Shown here piece by piece: positions 44,754 to 53,124 of a stretch of 64,000 bases of DNA. The notes beneath the pieces are model-generated. The model worked only from the letters and a program-made list of their open reading frames with translations. It did no database searches and was not told the origin of the DNA. Position 1 is the stretch's first letter. Every line of letters starts with the position of its first letter. A program made the translations under genes and the position numbers. Origin of the DNA: Demequina sp. NBRC 110056 (GTDB lineage: Bacteria > Actinomycetota > Actinomycetes > Actinomycetales > Demequinaceae); NCBI RefSeq assembly GCF_002090155.1, contig NZ_BBRM01000006.1, forward strand, positions 124,001 through 188,000, given 5' to 3'.

Positions 44754-44775
44754 TAGCATGGGAGCCAACGCTCCC
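44754..44775 (+). promoter_or_regulatory. Possible promoter and operator of the nucleoside-uptake operon
   Basis: TAGCAT (44754-44759) is a -10 candidate, immediately followed by the inverted repeat GGGAGC-CAAC-GCTCCC (44760-44775) at the expected start site. That placement fits an operator. No convincing -35 box is seen, and the rest of 44650-44819 is empty. Confidence 0.4.
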
Positions 44776-44819
44776 GCCTGGCGTACCCAACAGGCTCGAT
44801 CTATGTGAGGGATTCACTG

Positions 44820-45893
44820 ATGAAGAACACGATTCGCTTCGGCGCAATCGCTGCCGCCGGCGCACTCGCCCTCGCGGCATGCTCGTCCGCCCCCGAAGAG
44901 GAGCCCACGTCCAGCGCGACGGGTGGCACCGAGACCGAGGCGCCGGCCGAGTCGGTCGACTACAAGGCCTGCATGGTCTCGGACCAGGGTGGCTTCGACG
45001 ACGCCTCCTTCAACCAGTCGGCCTACGAGGGCCTCCAGCGCGCCGCCGCCGAGCTCGGCGTCGAGGTCGCCGAGGCCGAGTCGACCGCCGAGTCGGACTA
45101 CGGCCCCAACCTCGACGCGCAGGTTGCCGCTGGCTGCGACCTGATCATCACGGTCGGCTTCCTCCTCGGTGACGCGACGGCCACCGCCGCCGCCGCGAAC
45201 CCCGACACGCACTTCGCGATCGTCGACTTCGGCTACGACGAGCCCATCGAGAACATCAAGCCGATGTTCTTCGAGACCGACGAGGCCGCGTTCCTCGCCG
45301 GCTACGCGGCGGCCTCGGCCTCCGGCACCGGCACCATCGGCACCTTCGGCGGCATCAACATCCCGACCGTGTCGATCTTCATGGACGGCTTCCTCGCCGG
45401 CGCGAACTACTACAACGAGCAGAAGGGTGGCGACGTCACCGTTCTCGGTTGGGACGGCGCCGAGGGCTCGTTCTCGGGCGACTTCGAGGACCAGACCCAG
45501 GGCCAGAACATCACCCAGGGCTTCCTCGACCAGGGCGCTGACATCGTCATGCCGGTCGCGGGCCCCGTGGGCCTCGGTGCCGCCTCGGCGATCCAGGCCG
45601 ACGGCAACTCGTGGCTCGTCGGCGTGGACTCCGACTGGACCCAGTCGGCTCCCGACTACGCCGACATCGTCTTCACGTCGGTGCTCAAGCAGATCTCGAA
45701 CGCCGTGTTCGACACCATCGAGGCCTCGATGGCCGAGTTCACCAACGACCCGTACGTGGGCACCCTGGAGAACGGCGGCGTCGGCGTCGCCGACTTCGCT
45801 GAGGGCACCGTCTCCGACGAGGTCGTGACCGAGCTCGAGACGATCGCCGCAGCGATCATGAACGGCGAGATCGAGCCGTCGACCGCAGGCTAA
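44820..45893 (+). CDS. bmpA: BMP-family nucleoside-binding lipoprotein
   Basis: A 357-residue substrate-binding lipoprotein (Bmp/PnrA/Med family) that captures nucleosides outside the membrane. The signal peptide ends in lipobox LAAC (Cys21), followed by an acidic linker. The mature fold shows SDQGGFDDASFNQSAYEG (near 58), GFLLGDAT (near 118), GTIGTFGGINIPTVSIFMDG (near 172) and GVDSDWTQ (near 268), typical of PnrA. The ATG at 44820 gives the signal peptide. It is the first gene of the bmpA-ATPase-permease-permease-cdd-deoA cluster; a strong hairpin after it probably raises its level over the rest. Confidence 0.92.
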   Translation: MKNTIRFGAIAAAGALALAACSSAPEEEPTSSATGGTETEAPAESVDYKACMVSDQGGFDDASFNQSAYEGLQRAAAELGVEVAEAESTAESDYGPNLDAQVAAGCDLIITVGFLLGDATATAAAANPDTHFAIVDFGYDEPIENIKPMFFETDEAAFLAGYAAASASGTGTIGTFGGINIPTVSIFMDGFLAGANYYNEQKGGDVTVLGWDGAEGSFSGDFEDQTQGQNITQGFLDQGADIVMPVAGPVGLGAASAIQADGNSWLVGVDSDWTQSAPDYADIVFTSVLKQISNAVFDTIEASMAEFTNDPYVGTLENGGVGVADFAEGTVSDEVVTELETIAAAIMNGEIEPSTAG

Positions 45894-45927
45894 ACACCTG
45901 ACAGGGGACCTGGTCCCCACCCCATCG

Positions 45928-45963
45928 CGAGGGGCGTGCCGCGTGGACGCGGCACGCCCCTCG
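45928..45963 (+). terminator. Hairpin between bmpA and the ATPase gene
   Basis: CGAGGGGCGTGCCGCG (45928-45943) pairs with CGCGGCACGCCCCTCG (45948-45963), 16 bp perfect, followed by TGCTTG. It sits inside an apparent operon, so partial termination would give more binding protein than transporter. Confidence 0.75.
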
Positions 45964-46014
45964 TGCTTGACTTGAGGGGCCGCGGATGCGGCTCGGTGCT
46001 GAGAGGACGATGGC

Positions 46015-47538
46015 GTGAAACTTGAGCTCCGTGAGATCACCAAGCGGTTCGGTGACTTCACCGCGAACGATGCGATCAGCATCACGGTCGAGAGCGGGAC
46101 GGTTCACGCCCTGCTCGGCGAGAACGGCGCGGGCAAGTCCACGCTCATGAACGTCCTCTTCGGCCTCTACGACGCCGACGGCGGCCAGATCCTGCTCGAC
46201 GACGAGCCGGTGACGTTCGCGGGTCCCGGCGACGCGATGGCCGCGGGCATCGGCATGGTGCACCAGCACTTCATGCTGGTCCCGGTGTTCACCGTCGCGG
46301 AGAACGTCATGCTCGGCCACGAGCAGGTCAAGGGCCCGGCGAAGATGCTCGACGTGGCCGCGGCGCGCGCGAAGGTGCGCGAGCTGTCCGACCGGTTCGG
46401 GTTCGACATCGACCCCGACGCCATCGTGGAGAACCTCTCCGTCGGCGCGCAGCAGCGCGTCGAGATCATCAAGGCGCTGTCCCGCGACGCGAAGGTCCTG
46501 ATCCTCGACGAGCCCACCGCCGTGCTCACCCCCCAGGAGACCGACGAGCTCCTCGAGATCGTGCGCCAGCTGCGCGACTCCGGCACCGCCGTGGTGCTCA
46601 TCACCCACAAGCTTCGCGAGGTCAAGGCCGTCGCGGACACCATCACCGTCATCCGCCGCGGCAAGGTCGTCGGCACCGCCGAGCCGAGCGCCTCGCAGGA
46701 GGAGCTCGCGTCGCTCATGGTCGGCCGCGACGTCTCGATGACCGTCGACAAGGACGAGGCCCAGGTGGGCGACACGATGCTCGAGGTGAGCGACCTCACC
46801 GTCGTGGACGAGGACAGCCAGGTCACGGTGCTCGACAACGTCTCGTTCGAGGTCAAGCGCGGCGAGATCCTCGCCGTCGCAGGTGTCCAGGGCAACGGCC
46901 AGACCGAGCTCGCCGAGGCCATCCTCGGAGTCATCGCGGCGTCGAGCGGCAGCGTGCGACTGGACGGCGACGAGCTGACCGGACGTTCCATCCGCGACAA
47001 CCTCGAGGCGGGCATCGGCTTCGTCCCCGAGGACCGCACCGAGGACGGCGTGGTCGCCACCTTCACCGTGGCGAACAACCTCATCCTCGACCTGTACCAG
47101 GGCGCCCCCTACTCGCGTCGCGGAGCGATCGACCCCAAGGTGGTCACGTCGCACGCCGAGGAGCAGGTCGAGCGCTTCGACGTGCGCACCACCTCGATCG
47201 AGGCGCTCACCGGCTCGCTGTCGGGCGGCAACCAGCAGAAGGTGGTCCTCGCGCGCGAGCTCGCGCGCGACCTCAAGCTGCTCATCGCGTCGCAGCCCAC
47301 GCGTGGCCTCGACGTCGGCTCGATCGAGTTCGTCCACAAGCGCATCATCGAGGAGCGCGACAAGGGCGTCGCCGTCATCATCGTCAGCTCCGAGCTCGAC
47401 GAGGTGTACGCGCTCGCCGACCGCATCGCGGTCATGTACCACGGGCGCATCGTCGACATCGTCGAGCCCGACACCGATCGCGACACGCTCGGCCTGATGA
47501 TGGCCGGCGCGCACGGAGACGAGGAGGAGGCCGCGTGA
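46015..47538 (+). CDS. Nucleoside ABC transporter ATPase (two domains)
   Basis: A 507-residue energising subunit with two ABC domains, the simple-sugar/nucleoside class. Domain 1: Walker A GENGAGKST (near 36), signature LSVGAQQRVEI (near 142), Walker B LILDEPTAVLTP (near 163) and ITHK. Domain 2 has a non-canonical P-loop GVQGNGQTE (near 290), signature LSGGNQQKVVL (near 403) and Walker B IASQPTRGLD (near 424), the weak-site pattern usual in this class. GTG 46015 follows GAGAGGA. It overlaps the first permease gene by 4 nt. Confidence 0.93.
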   Translation: MKLELREITKRFGDFTANDAISITVESGTVHALLGENGAGKSTLMNVLFGLYDADGGQILLDDEPVTFAGPGDAMAAGIGMVHQHFMLVPVFTVAENVMLGHEQVKGPAKMLDVAAARAKVRELSDRFGFDIDPDAIVENLSVGAQQRVEIIKALSRDAKVLILDEPTAVLTPQETDELLEIVRQLRDSGTAVVLITHKLREVKAVADTITVIRRGKVVGTAEPSASQEELASLMVGRDVSMTVDKDEAQVGDTMLEVSDLTVVDEDSQVTVLDNVSFEVKRGEILAVAGVQGNGQTELAEAILGVIAASSGSVRLDGDELTGRSIRDNLEAGIGFVPEDRTEDGVVATFTVANNLILDLYQGAPYSRRGAIDPKVVTSHAEEQVERFDVRTTSIEALTGSLSGGNQQKVVLARELARDLKLLIASQPTRGLDVGSIEFVHKRIIEERDKGVAVIIVSSELDEVYALADRIAVMYHGRIVDIVEPDTDRDTLGLMMAGAHGDEEEAA

Positions 47539-48905
47539 GCGACCGGAAGAAGAAGTCGGGGAAGCCCGGGGGCACGCCAGGGCCCGAGGGCGTCGACGCC
47601 CCCGACGCCGGTGAGGCGCACGAGGACTCCGCGAGCGCATCGGCCTCCAGGACCGACGCGAGCGCCGTCGACTCGACGGCCCCCGAGCCCGAGGGTGCCG
47701 GCGGCAACGCCGAGTCGGCCGCCGTCGAGGAGGCGCCCAAGTCCCAGACCGTGCTGCGCGAGATCCTCGAGAGCTCGACACTGGTCGTCATCATGGCGAT
47801 CGTCGCGTCGCTCGCCATCGGCGGCATCCTCATCGTCTTCGCCGACGAGCAGGTGCGCGAGGCCGCGACCTACTTCTTCGCCCGACCCGGAGACACGTTC
47901 TCCGCGATGGGCGACGCCCTGGGAAGCGCGTACTCCGCGATCTTCCAGGGCGCGGTGCTGAACTTCAACGCGGACACCTTCGCCGGCATGATCCGCCCCT
48001 TCACCCAGACGCTGACGATGGCGACGCCGCTGATCTTCGCTGGACTGGGACTCGGCATCGGCTTCCGCGCCGGCCTGTTCAACATCGGCGCCCAGGGCCA
48101 GCTGCTGATCGGTGCGACGCTCGGCGCCTACGTGGGCTTCGCGTGGCACCTGCCGTGGGGCATCCACCTCATCGTCGCGATCCTGGGCTGCGCGCTCGGC
48201 GGCGCGATCTGGGGCTTCATCCCCGGCTTCCTCAAGGCGCGCACGGGCGCGCACGAGGTGATCGTCACGATCATGCTCAACTACATCGCGCTCAACCTCG
48301 TCGCGTGGCTGCTCACGCTCGAGGCGTTCCAGCGCGAGGGCAGCGACAACCCGATCACCCCGATCGTGGACGAGACCGCGCAGTACCCGCTGCTGCTCGG
48401 CTCGGGCTTCAACCTCCACTGGGGCTTCGTGCTCGCGCTGGCGTGCGCATGGGGCGTGTGGTGGCTCATGGAGCGCTCGACGCTCGGCTTCGAGCTGCGC
48501 GCCGTCGGCGCCAACCCCCACGCCGCCCGTACCGCCGGCATGAACGTGTCGAAGGGCTACATCCTCGTCATGGTGATCGCCGGTGCGCTCGCCGGACTCG
48601 CCGGCTCGGCCCAGGTGCTCGGCACGGAGAAGGTGCTCACCACCGCGACCGCAGGCTCGCTCGGGTTCGACGCGATCACCGTGGCGCTGCTCGGACGCTC
48701 GCGCCCGGTCGGCACCATCATGGCGGCCATCCTGTTCGGCGGCCTGCGCGCCGCCGGCCCGACGCTGCAGGTGCAGGCGGGCCTGCCCGTCGACATCGTC
48801 TTCGTCATCCAGGCGCTCATCGTGCTGTTCATCGCCGCGCCGCCGCTGGTCCGGAGCATCTTCCGCTTGCCCGCGCCGGCCCACGAGAAGGAGGTGGCGG
48901 CATGA
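47535..48905 (+). CDS. Nucleoside ABC transporter permease 1
   Basis: A 456-residue membrane subunit (BPD_transp_2 class). The first about 75 residues are a hydrophilic, charged extension (KKKSGKPGGTPGPEGVDAPD). About eight to nine membrane helices follow, including VVIMAIVASLAIGGILIVFA and the conserved GLGLGIGFRAGLFNIGAQGQ (near 175). The coupling-type segment FELRAVGANPHAARTAGM (near 320) contacts the ATPase. GTG 47535 overlaps the ATPase gene; the stop overlaps the second permease. Confidence 0.92.
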   Translation: MSDRKKKSGKPGGTPGPEGVDAPDAGEAHEDSASASASRTDASAVDSTAPEPEGAGGNAESAAVEEAPKSQTVLREILESSTLVVIMAIVASLAIGGILIVFADEQVREAATYFFARPGDTFSAMGDALGSAYSAIFQGAVLNFNADTFAGMIRPFTQTLTMATPLIFAGLGLGIGFRAGLFNIGAQGQLLIGATLGAYVGFAWHLPWGIHLIVAILGCALGGAIWGFIPGFLKARTGAHEVIVTIMLNYIALNLVAWLLTLEAFQREGSDNPITPIVDETAQYPLLLGSGFNLHWGFVLALACAWGVWWLMERSTLGFELRAVGANPHAARTAGMNVSKGYILVMVIAGALAGLAGSAQVLGTEKVLTTATAGSLGFDAITVALLGRSRPVGTIMAAILFGGLRAAGPTLQVQAGLPVDIVFVIQALIVLFIAAPPLVRSIFRLPAPAHEKEVAA

Positions 48906-50200
48906 GCGCGCCAGTCGTCGACGCACCCGTCGCCCAGGGCCCCGGGGCCAGCCCCGCCGCGCCGCGCACCAAGTCGTGGAAGGCCTCGATCGGCCTCGGC
49001 GTCACCGCTCTGGTGTCGCTGCTCGTGTTCGGGCTCACGACCCCGAGCGGCGTGCAGACCACCTTCACGATCGCGACCAGCTCGGACTTCGTGCACCTGC
49101 CGAGCCTCACGGTGCCGGCGAAGGCGGCGGCGGTCACGCTGTCGCTCATCGCCCTCGCGCTCGCCGGGTACGTGGCGTTCCGCGCCAACCAGTACCGCAA
49201 GGTGGGGATCTGGCTTCCCATCGTGTTCGGCATGGCCGTCATGGGGGCGCTGCTCGCCTGGGCCGGCGCGGACCGGTCGGGTACGACCATCCAGCTCACG
49301 GGACTCCTGACCTCCTCGCTGTTCCTCGCGGTGCCGCTGGTGTTCGGCTCCCTCGCGGGCACGCTGTGCGAGCGCTCCGGCATCATCAACATCGCGATCG
49401 AGGGCCAGCTGCTCGCGGGCGCGTTCCTCGCGGCGCTCCTCGCCTCGATGATGGGCAACGCGTACGTGGGCCTCATCGCGGCGCCCATCGCCGGTGGCCT
49501 CGTCGGCTGGCTGCTCGCGGTCTTCGCGACCAAGTACTGGGTCAACCAGATCGTGGTCGGCGTGGTGCTGAATCTGCTGGTCCTGGGTCTGACGAGCTTC
49601 TTCTTCTCGACGCTCATGAGCGACAACCCGTCGCTCAACCAGCCGCTGGGCCTGCCGCGCGTCGACATCCCGCTGCTGTCGTCGATCCCCGTCATCGGCC
49701 CGGTCCTGTTCAAGCAGAACCTGCTGGTGTACATCATGTACGCGGCCGTCATCATCCTGCAGATCATGCTGTTCAAGTCCCGCTGGGGCCTGCGCGTGCG
49801 GTCCGTCGGCGAGCACCCCAAGGCCGCGGACACGGTCGGCATCAAGGTCAACCGCACCCGCGTGCGCAACACCGTCCTCGGTGGCGCCATCGCCGGCCTG
49901 GGCGGCGCGTTCTTCACCGTCGCCTCGGGCCTCGCGTTCGGCAAGGAGATGACGGCAGGCAAGGGCTACATCGCCCTCGCCGCCATGATCCTGGGCCGGT
50001 GGAGCCCCAAGGGTGCCCTCGCGGCGGCGCTGCTGTTCGGCTTCGCTGACGCGCTGCGCGTGCAGCTGGGCATCATCGGCTCCGACATCCCGAGCCAGTT
50101 CCTCGCCATGACCCCGTACCTCGCGACCATCTTCGCCGTCGCCGGACTCGTGGGGCACTCCCGCCCGCCGGCCGCGGAGGGCACGCCGTACAAGAAGTAG
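48902..50200 (+). CDS. Nucleoside ABC transporter permease 2
   Basis: A 432-residue second permease. After a short cytosolic N-terminus come about ten helices. The central GTLCERSGIINIAIEGQLLA (near 158) and LRVRSVGEHPKAADTVGI (near 300) are the class motifs, and GGAFFTVASGLAFGKEMTAG is in the late conserved loop. Paired unequal permeases with a double ATPase and a BMP lipoprotein are the known architecture of nucleoside importers. ATG 48902 overlaps the previous stop (ATGA). cdd follows after 8 bp. Confidence 0.93.
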   Translation: MSAPVVDAPVAQGPGASPAAPRTKSWKASIGLGVTALVSLLVFGLTTPSGVQTTFTIATSSDFVHLPSLTVPAKAAAVTLSLIALALAGYVAFRANQYRKVGIWLPIVFGMAVMGALLAWAGADRSGTTIQLTGLLTSSLFLAVPLVFGSLAGTLCERSGIINIAIEGQLLAGAFLAALLASMMGNAYVGLIAAPIAGGLVGWLLAVFATKYWVNQIVVGVVLNLLVLGLTSFFFSTLMSDNPSLNQPLGLPRVDIPLLSSIPVIGPVLFKQNLLVYIMYAAVIILQIMLFKSRWGLRVRSVGEHPKAADTVGIKVNRTRVRNTVLGGAIAGLGGAFFTVASGLAFGKEMTAGKGYIALAAMILGRWSPKGALAAALLFGFADALRVQLGIIGSDIPSQFLAMTPYLATIFAVAGLVGHSRPPAAEGTPYKK

Positions 50201-50208
50201 GAGGGCAC

Positions 50209-50607
50209 GTGCCCGACATCGACTGGGAGGCCCTGCGCGCGTCGGCGCGGGAGGTCTCCACCCGGGCCTACGTGCCCTACTCGTCGTTCCCGGTGGGCGC
50301 CGCGGCCCTCACCGACACCGGCGAGGTGGTGGTGGGCGCCAACGTCGAGAACGCCAGCTACGGACTCACCCTGTGCGCCGAGTGCGCGCTCGTGTCAAAG
50401 CTGCACGTCGACCACGGGGGCGCACGGCTCGTCGCCTTCACGTGCGTGGACGCCAACGGCGACCTGCTGGCCCCGTGCGGGCGCTGCCGCCAGCTGCTCT
50501 TCGAGCATGGCGGGCGAGCGCTGCTGGTGGACACCGCGGACGGCGTGATGACCATGAACGAGTTCCTGCCCGGCGCGTTCGGGCCCGACGACCTGGGGAG
50601 AGTGTGA
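50209..50607 (+). CDS. cdd: Cytidine deaminase
   Basis: A 132-residue zinc enzyme converting (deoxy)cytidine to (deoxy)uridine. The active site is complete: TLCAECALVS (Cys ligand and catalytic Glu, near 55) and PCGRCRQLL (two Cys ligands, near 88). YVPYSSFPVGAAAL and NVENASYGL form the nucleoside pocket. GTG 50209 follows GGAGG. Its stop overlaps deoA's ATG (TGATG). Acts directly on nucleosides imported by the upstream transporter. Confidence 0.95.
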   Translation: MPDIDWEALRASAREVSTRAYVPYSSFPVGAAALTDTGEVVVGANVENASYGLTLCAECALVSKLHVDHGGARLVAFTCVDANGDLLAPCGRCRQLLFEHGGRALLVDTADGVMTMNEFLPGAFGPDDLGRV

Positions 50608-51914
50608 TGACCGAACGGCACGATGCGGTGGACGTGATCCGCACCAAGCGAGACGGCGGCACGCTCTCGGACGACCAGATCGACTGGGTGGTCGACGCCT
50701 ATACGCGCGGCGTGGTCGCGGACGAGCAGATGAGCTCCCTCGCGATGGCGATCCTGCAGCGCGGCATGGGCCGCGAAGAGATCGCGCGCTGGACCGCCGC
50801 GATGATCGCCACGGGCGAGCGCCTCGACTTCTCCGGTCTCGGCAAGCCCACGGCCGACAAGCACTCGACGGGCGGCGTGGGCGACAAGATCACGCTGCCC
50901 CTCGCCCCGCTCGTCGCGGCCCACGGGGTGGCCGTGCCTCAGCTGTCGGGCCGCGGGCTCGGCCACACGGGAGGCACGCTCGACAAGCTCGAGTCCATCC
51001 CGGGCTGGCGCGCCGCGCTGTCCAACGAGGAGATGCACGCGCAGCTGAAGGACATGGGCGCCGTGATCTGCGCTGCGGGCTCGGGCCTCGCGCCGGCCGA
51101 CAAGAAGCTCTATGCGCTGCGCGACGTCACCGGCACGGTCGAGTGCATCCCGCTCATCGCCTCGTCGATCATGTCGAAGAAGATCGCCGAGGGCACCGGG
51201 TGCCTGGTGCTCGACGTGAAGGTCGGGTCGGGAGCGTTCATGAAGGACCTCGACCAGGCACGCGAGCTCGCGGCCACCATGGTCGACCTCGGCACCGACG
51301 CCGGCGTGCGGACCTCGGCGCTGCTGACGGACATGTCCACGCCGCTCGGCCTCGCGATCGGCAACGGCAACGAGGTCGCCGAGTCGGTCGAGGTCCTGGC
51401 CGGCGGCGGCCCGGCAGACGTGGTCGAGCTCACCGTGGCGCTCGCGCGCGAGATGCTCGCCGGCGCGGGCATCACCGGCGTCGACCCCGCCGAGGCGCTG
51501 CGCGACGGACGAGCGATGGACGCCTGGCGCCGCATGATCGAGGCGCAGGGCGGCGACCCGAACGCGCCCATGCCCGACGCGCCGCACGTCGAGGAGGTCC
51601 GCGCGGAGGCCGACGGCGTGATCACCCGGCTCGACGCCCTCGGCGTCGGTGTCGCGGCCTGGCGCCTTGGCGCCGGACGCGCGCGCCAGGGCGACGCCGT
51701 CGAGGTCTCGTCCGGCGTCATGCTCCGCAAGACGCTCGGCGAGACGGTCGCGAAGGGCGACGTCATCATGACGCTGCACACCGAGACCGAGTCGCGCATG
51801 CCCCGCGGTCTCGCCGCGCTCGCCGAGGCGTGCGACGGCGCGGGCGCGATCGAGATCGGCGACAGCGCTCCCGAGCGTCGCATCGTCCTCGACACCGTCG
51901 GCACCAACGTCTGA
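50607..51914 (+). CDS. deoA: Thymidine/pyrimidine-nucleoside phosphorylase
   Basis: A 435-residue phosphorylase splitting thymidine (and probably deoxyuridine) into base and deoxyribose-1-phosphate. The glycosyltransferase-family signature KPTADKHSTGGVGDKITLPL (near 79-98) binds phosphate, with SGRGLGHTGGTLDKLESI (near 113) and KKIAEGTGCLVLDVKVGSGA (near 190). The C-terminal domain is present and of normal length. ATG 50607 overlaps cdd. DeoC downstream uses the deoxyribose-phosphate. Confidence 0.95.
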   Translation: MTERHDAVDVIRTKRDGGTLSDDQIDWVVDAYTRGVVADEQMSSLAMAILQRGMGREEIARWTAAMIATGERLDFSGLGKPTADKHSTGGVGDKITLPLAPLVAAHGVAVPQLSGRGLGHTGGTLDKLESIPGWRAALSNEEMHAQLKDMGAVICAAGSGLAPADKKLYALRDVTGTVECIPLIASSIMSKKIAEGTGCLVLDVKVGSGAFMKDLDQARELAATMVDLGTDAGVRTSALLTDMSTPLGLAIGNGNEVAESVEVLAGGGPADVVELTVALAREMLAGAGITGVDPAEALRDGRAMDAWRRMIEAQGGDPNAPMPDAPHVEEVRAEADGVITRLDALGVGVAAWRLGAGRARQGDAVEVSSGVMLRKTLGETVAKGDVIMTLHTETESRMPRGLAALAEACDGAGAIEIGDSAPERRIVLDTVGTNV

Positions 51915-51997
51915 CCGTGGCGGTGAGGTGGGCGACTGCCAGCCGTCCGCACGGCGGGACCCGATGCCGGGTCCTGTCGACCGTCCCCGGGCGTCGG

Positions 51998-52003
51998 TAG
52001 CCT
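51998..52003 (+). promoter_or_regulatory. -10 box of the 52010 gene, leaderless
   Basis: TAGCCT, then 6 nt to ATG 52010; no Shine-Dalgarno. Confidence 0.5.
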
Positions 52004-52009
52004 GACCTC

Positions 52010-53029
52010 ATGGGAGACGGCTGGACACTGACCTCGGTCGCGGCCCGCACGGGCCGGCTGATCGGCCTGCGCGGCCGGTGGGCGACCCCGTACTCCGCCG
52101 CCCACGCGGCCGGACGCGCCCAGCGCGGCGGAGACGGCGGCGACACCGTGTTCGCCCGCGCGTACGCGCGTCGCTTGGCCCGCGCATCGGCCGCCGATGC
52201 GAAGGCCCTCGCGACCGCCGTCGCCGAGGTCGGGGAGGACTCCGCCGTCGCGGTGAGGGCCGCCGCGTCGGGCGCCCCCGTGGCCGCCGTCGCCGCGCTC
52301 GCGGCGAGCTGGGGACGCCTGCCCGCATCGGCTCGAGCCGTGATCCGCAACCCCGCCGGGAGCGGCATGGGCGCCCTGCGCCTGGGGGGCGTGCGCGCGC
52401 GCCAGGTCGACCCCACCACCTGCGGCGCCGCGTCGATGGCGATCATGCTGATGATGGGCGACCCGCTCGTCGCGGCGTGGGTCATGACGGGACGCACCTT
52501 CGGCGACCACCTCCCGCCCGAGGTGCTCGACGTGGTGCTCGCGGAGGTGGGGGTGCGCACCATCGAGGAGCGCTGGCACGGGCTCCAGCACGTGCTGCAC
52601 CGCAGGACCACCCGCGGCGGCCTGGGCATCGCGCCGTGGCCGCGCGCACTGGGAACACCGCCGTGGCGCGTCGACGACGAGACGCGGTTCGCCGGCGTGC
52701 GCTTCCGCGGCGCGATCCTCGACGACACGGACGAGCACGCGGTGGCCGCCGCGATCGCCCACGCCTCCGCGGCGCTGCGCGACGGCATCCCGGTGCCGCT
52801 GTACACCGGCGGCGACTCGAGCGGCGGGCTGTCCGACGTCGTGCCTCGGCACGTCGTCCTGCTCGTGGGCCGTACCTCGCACGGCTTCGCGGTGTACGAG
52901 CCCGGTACGGGCCGGGTCCTGCCGCTCGCTGAGTCACGGCTCTATGGACGCGGCCCGAAGGAGCCGGCCTACGGCGCGTGGAGCCGGGCCTGCTGGCTGA
53001 TCCTGCCCCAACGCCGCCGCGAGTCCTGA
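52010..53029 (+). CDS. Hypothetical protein, possible papain-like (C39-type) cysteine protease fold
   Basis: A 339-residue protein I cannot place in a named family. Residues 1-115 are Ala/Arg-rich and helical (YARRLARASAADAKALATAV). The rest looks like a C39/transglutaminase-type fold: RQVDPTTCGAASMAIMLMMG (near 127-146) resembles the catalytic-Cys helix with its Gln, and VPRHVVLLVGRTSHGFAVYE (near 283-302) resembles the His strand, followed by PGTGRVLPL, the usual Asp/Asn position. Ser/Gly-rich TGGDSSGGLS lies between. No signal peptide is evident. Leaderless start. It sits between deoA and add, but nothing suggests a nucleoside role. Confidence 0.6.
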   Translation: MGDGWTLTSVAARTGRLIGLRGRWATPYSAAHAAGRAQRGGDGGDTVFARAYARRLARASAADAKALATAVAEVGEDSAVAVRAAASGAPVAAVAALAASWGRLPASARAVIRNPAGSGMGALRLGGVRARQVDPTTCGAASMAIMLMMGDPLVAAWVMTGRTFGDHLPPEVLDVVLAEVGVRTIEERWHGLQHVLHRRTTRGGLGIAPWPRALGTPPWRVDDETRFAGVRFRGAILDDTDEHAVAAAIAHASAALRDGIPVPLYTGGDSSGGLSDVVPRHVVLLVGRTSHGFAVYEPGTGRVLPLAESRLYGRGPKEPAYGAWSRACWLILPQRRRES

Positions 53030-53112
53030 CGGCGCGACCCCAAGTTGTGGCGGCGCGGCCCTTGAGGGCGGCCGAGCTGCGGCCCGGGTCGGCGGGCGTC
53101 CTCGCGCGCGGC

Positions 53113-53118
53113 TAGCCT
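53113..53118 (+). promoter_or_regulatory. -10 box of add, leaderless
   Basis: TAGCCT, then 6 nt to ATG 53125; no Shine-Dalgarno. Confidence 0.5.
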
Positions 53119-53124
53119 GGGTCC

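Noticed and set aside
47720..48905. Permease 1 as possible fusion because of its 75-residue N-terminal extension
   Set aside because: The extension is low-complexity charged sequence of a kind common in actinobacterial membrane proteins; no second domain is visible.
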